NCBI GenBank assembly: GCA_964650975.1
Contig: CAZYWA010000492.1
Coordinates: 1-6,053, forward strand
DNA length: 6,053 nucleotides
Origin: CAZYWA01 sp964650975 [NCBI: uncultured bacterium]
GTDB taxonomy: Bacteria > JADJOY01
Direction of reading: 5' to 3'
The notes beneath the pieces are model-generated. The model did no database searches. It saw only the letters and a list, made by a program, of their open reading frames with translations, and was not told the origin of the DNA. A program made the position numbers and the translations under genes. Below are positions 5,557-6,053 of this stretch, piece by piece. Every line of letters begins with the position of its first letter. Within the stretch, counting starts at the first letter, position 1.

Positions 5557-6053
<497 letters not shown>

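Overview
The window is about 6 kb of G+C-rich (roughly two thirds by eye), gene-dense bacterial chromosome carrying mainly housekeeping genes. Four things suggest a member of the old 'Deltaproteobacteria' or a relative (Myxococcota, Desulfobacterota or Binatota type): the G+C content, a stand-alone hydratase-2 protein, a secreted sugar hydrolase ending in a Cys/Gly linker, hydrophobic helix and Arg cluster, and the order rpoD, CAU tRNA, DUF164 zinc-ribbon gene, rnpB. The assignment is an inference; nothing here fixes the genus.

Layout from left to right. (1) Positions 1-1028, + strand: the 3' part of uvrC (nucleotide excision repair endonuclease), cut by the window edge. (2) 1095-1931, +: a MaoC-type (R)-specific enoyl-CoA hydratase (hydratase 2). 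(3) 1828-3485, -: a secreted clan GH-A glycoside hydrolase with a signal peptide, catalytic barrel, beta-rich accessory module and possible C-terminal anchoring signal. It is broken by a one-base frameshift at about 3072-3075, and its 3' end runs antisense into the hydratase gene. (4) 3655-4194, +: a Nudix hydrolase of the ADP-ribose pyrophosphatase type, divergent from the glycoside hydrolase. (5) 4215-4603, -: the RNase P RNA gene, rnpB. (6) 4647-5384, -: a coiled-coil/C4 zinc-ribbon protein (DUF164). (7) 5437-5513, -: a tRNA with CAU anticodon and encoded CCA, more likely tRNA-Ile2 than elongator tRNA-Met. (8) 5557-6053, -: the C-terminal part of the primary sigma factor RpoD, cut by the window edge.

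The right-hand block (rpoD, tRNA, zinc ribbon, rnpB) is co-oriented and tightly packed, linking transcription initiation, a tRNA and the RNA that matures tRNAs. The left half holds unrelated single genes in alternating orientation. I see no mobile element, CRISPR array, phage gene or defence system, and no gap over 300 bases without a gene. I do not find a new biological system. The points most worth checking are the frameshifted glycoside hydrolase and its unusual 3' end, the identity of the CAU tRNA with its G1-U72 pair, and a 9-bp hairpin directly before the Nudix ribosome-binding site.
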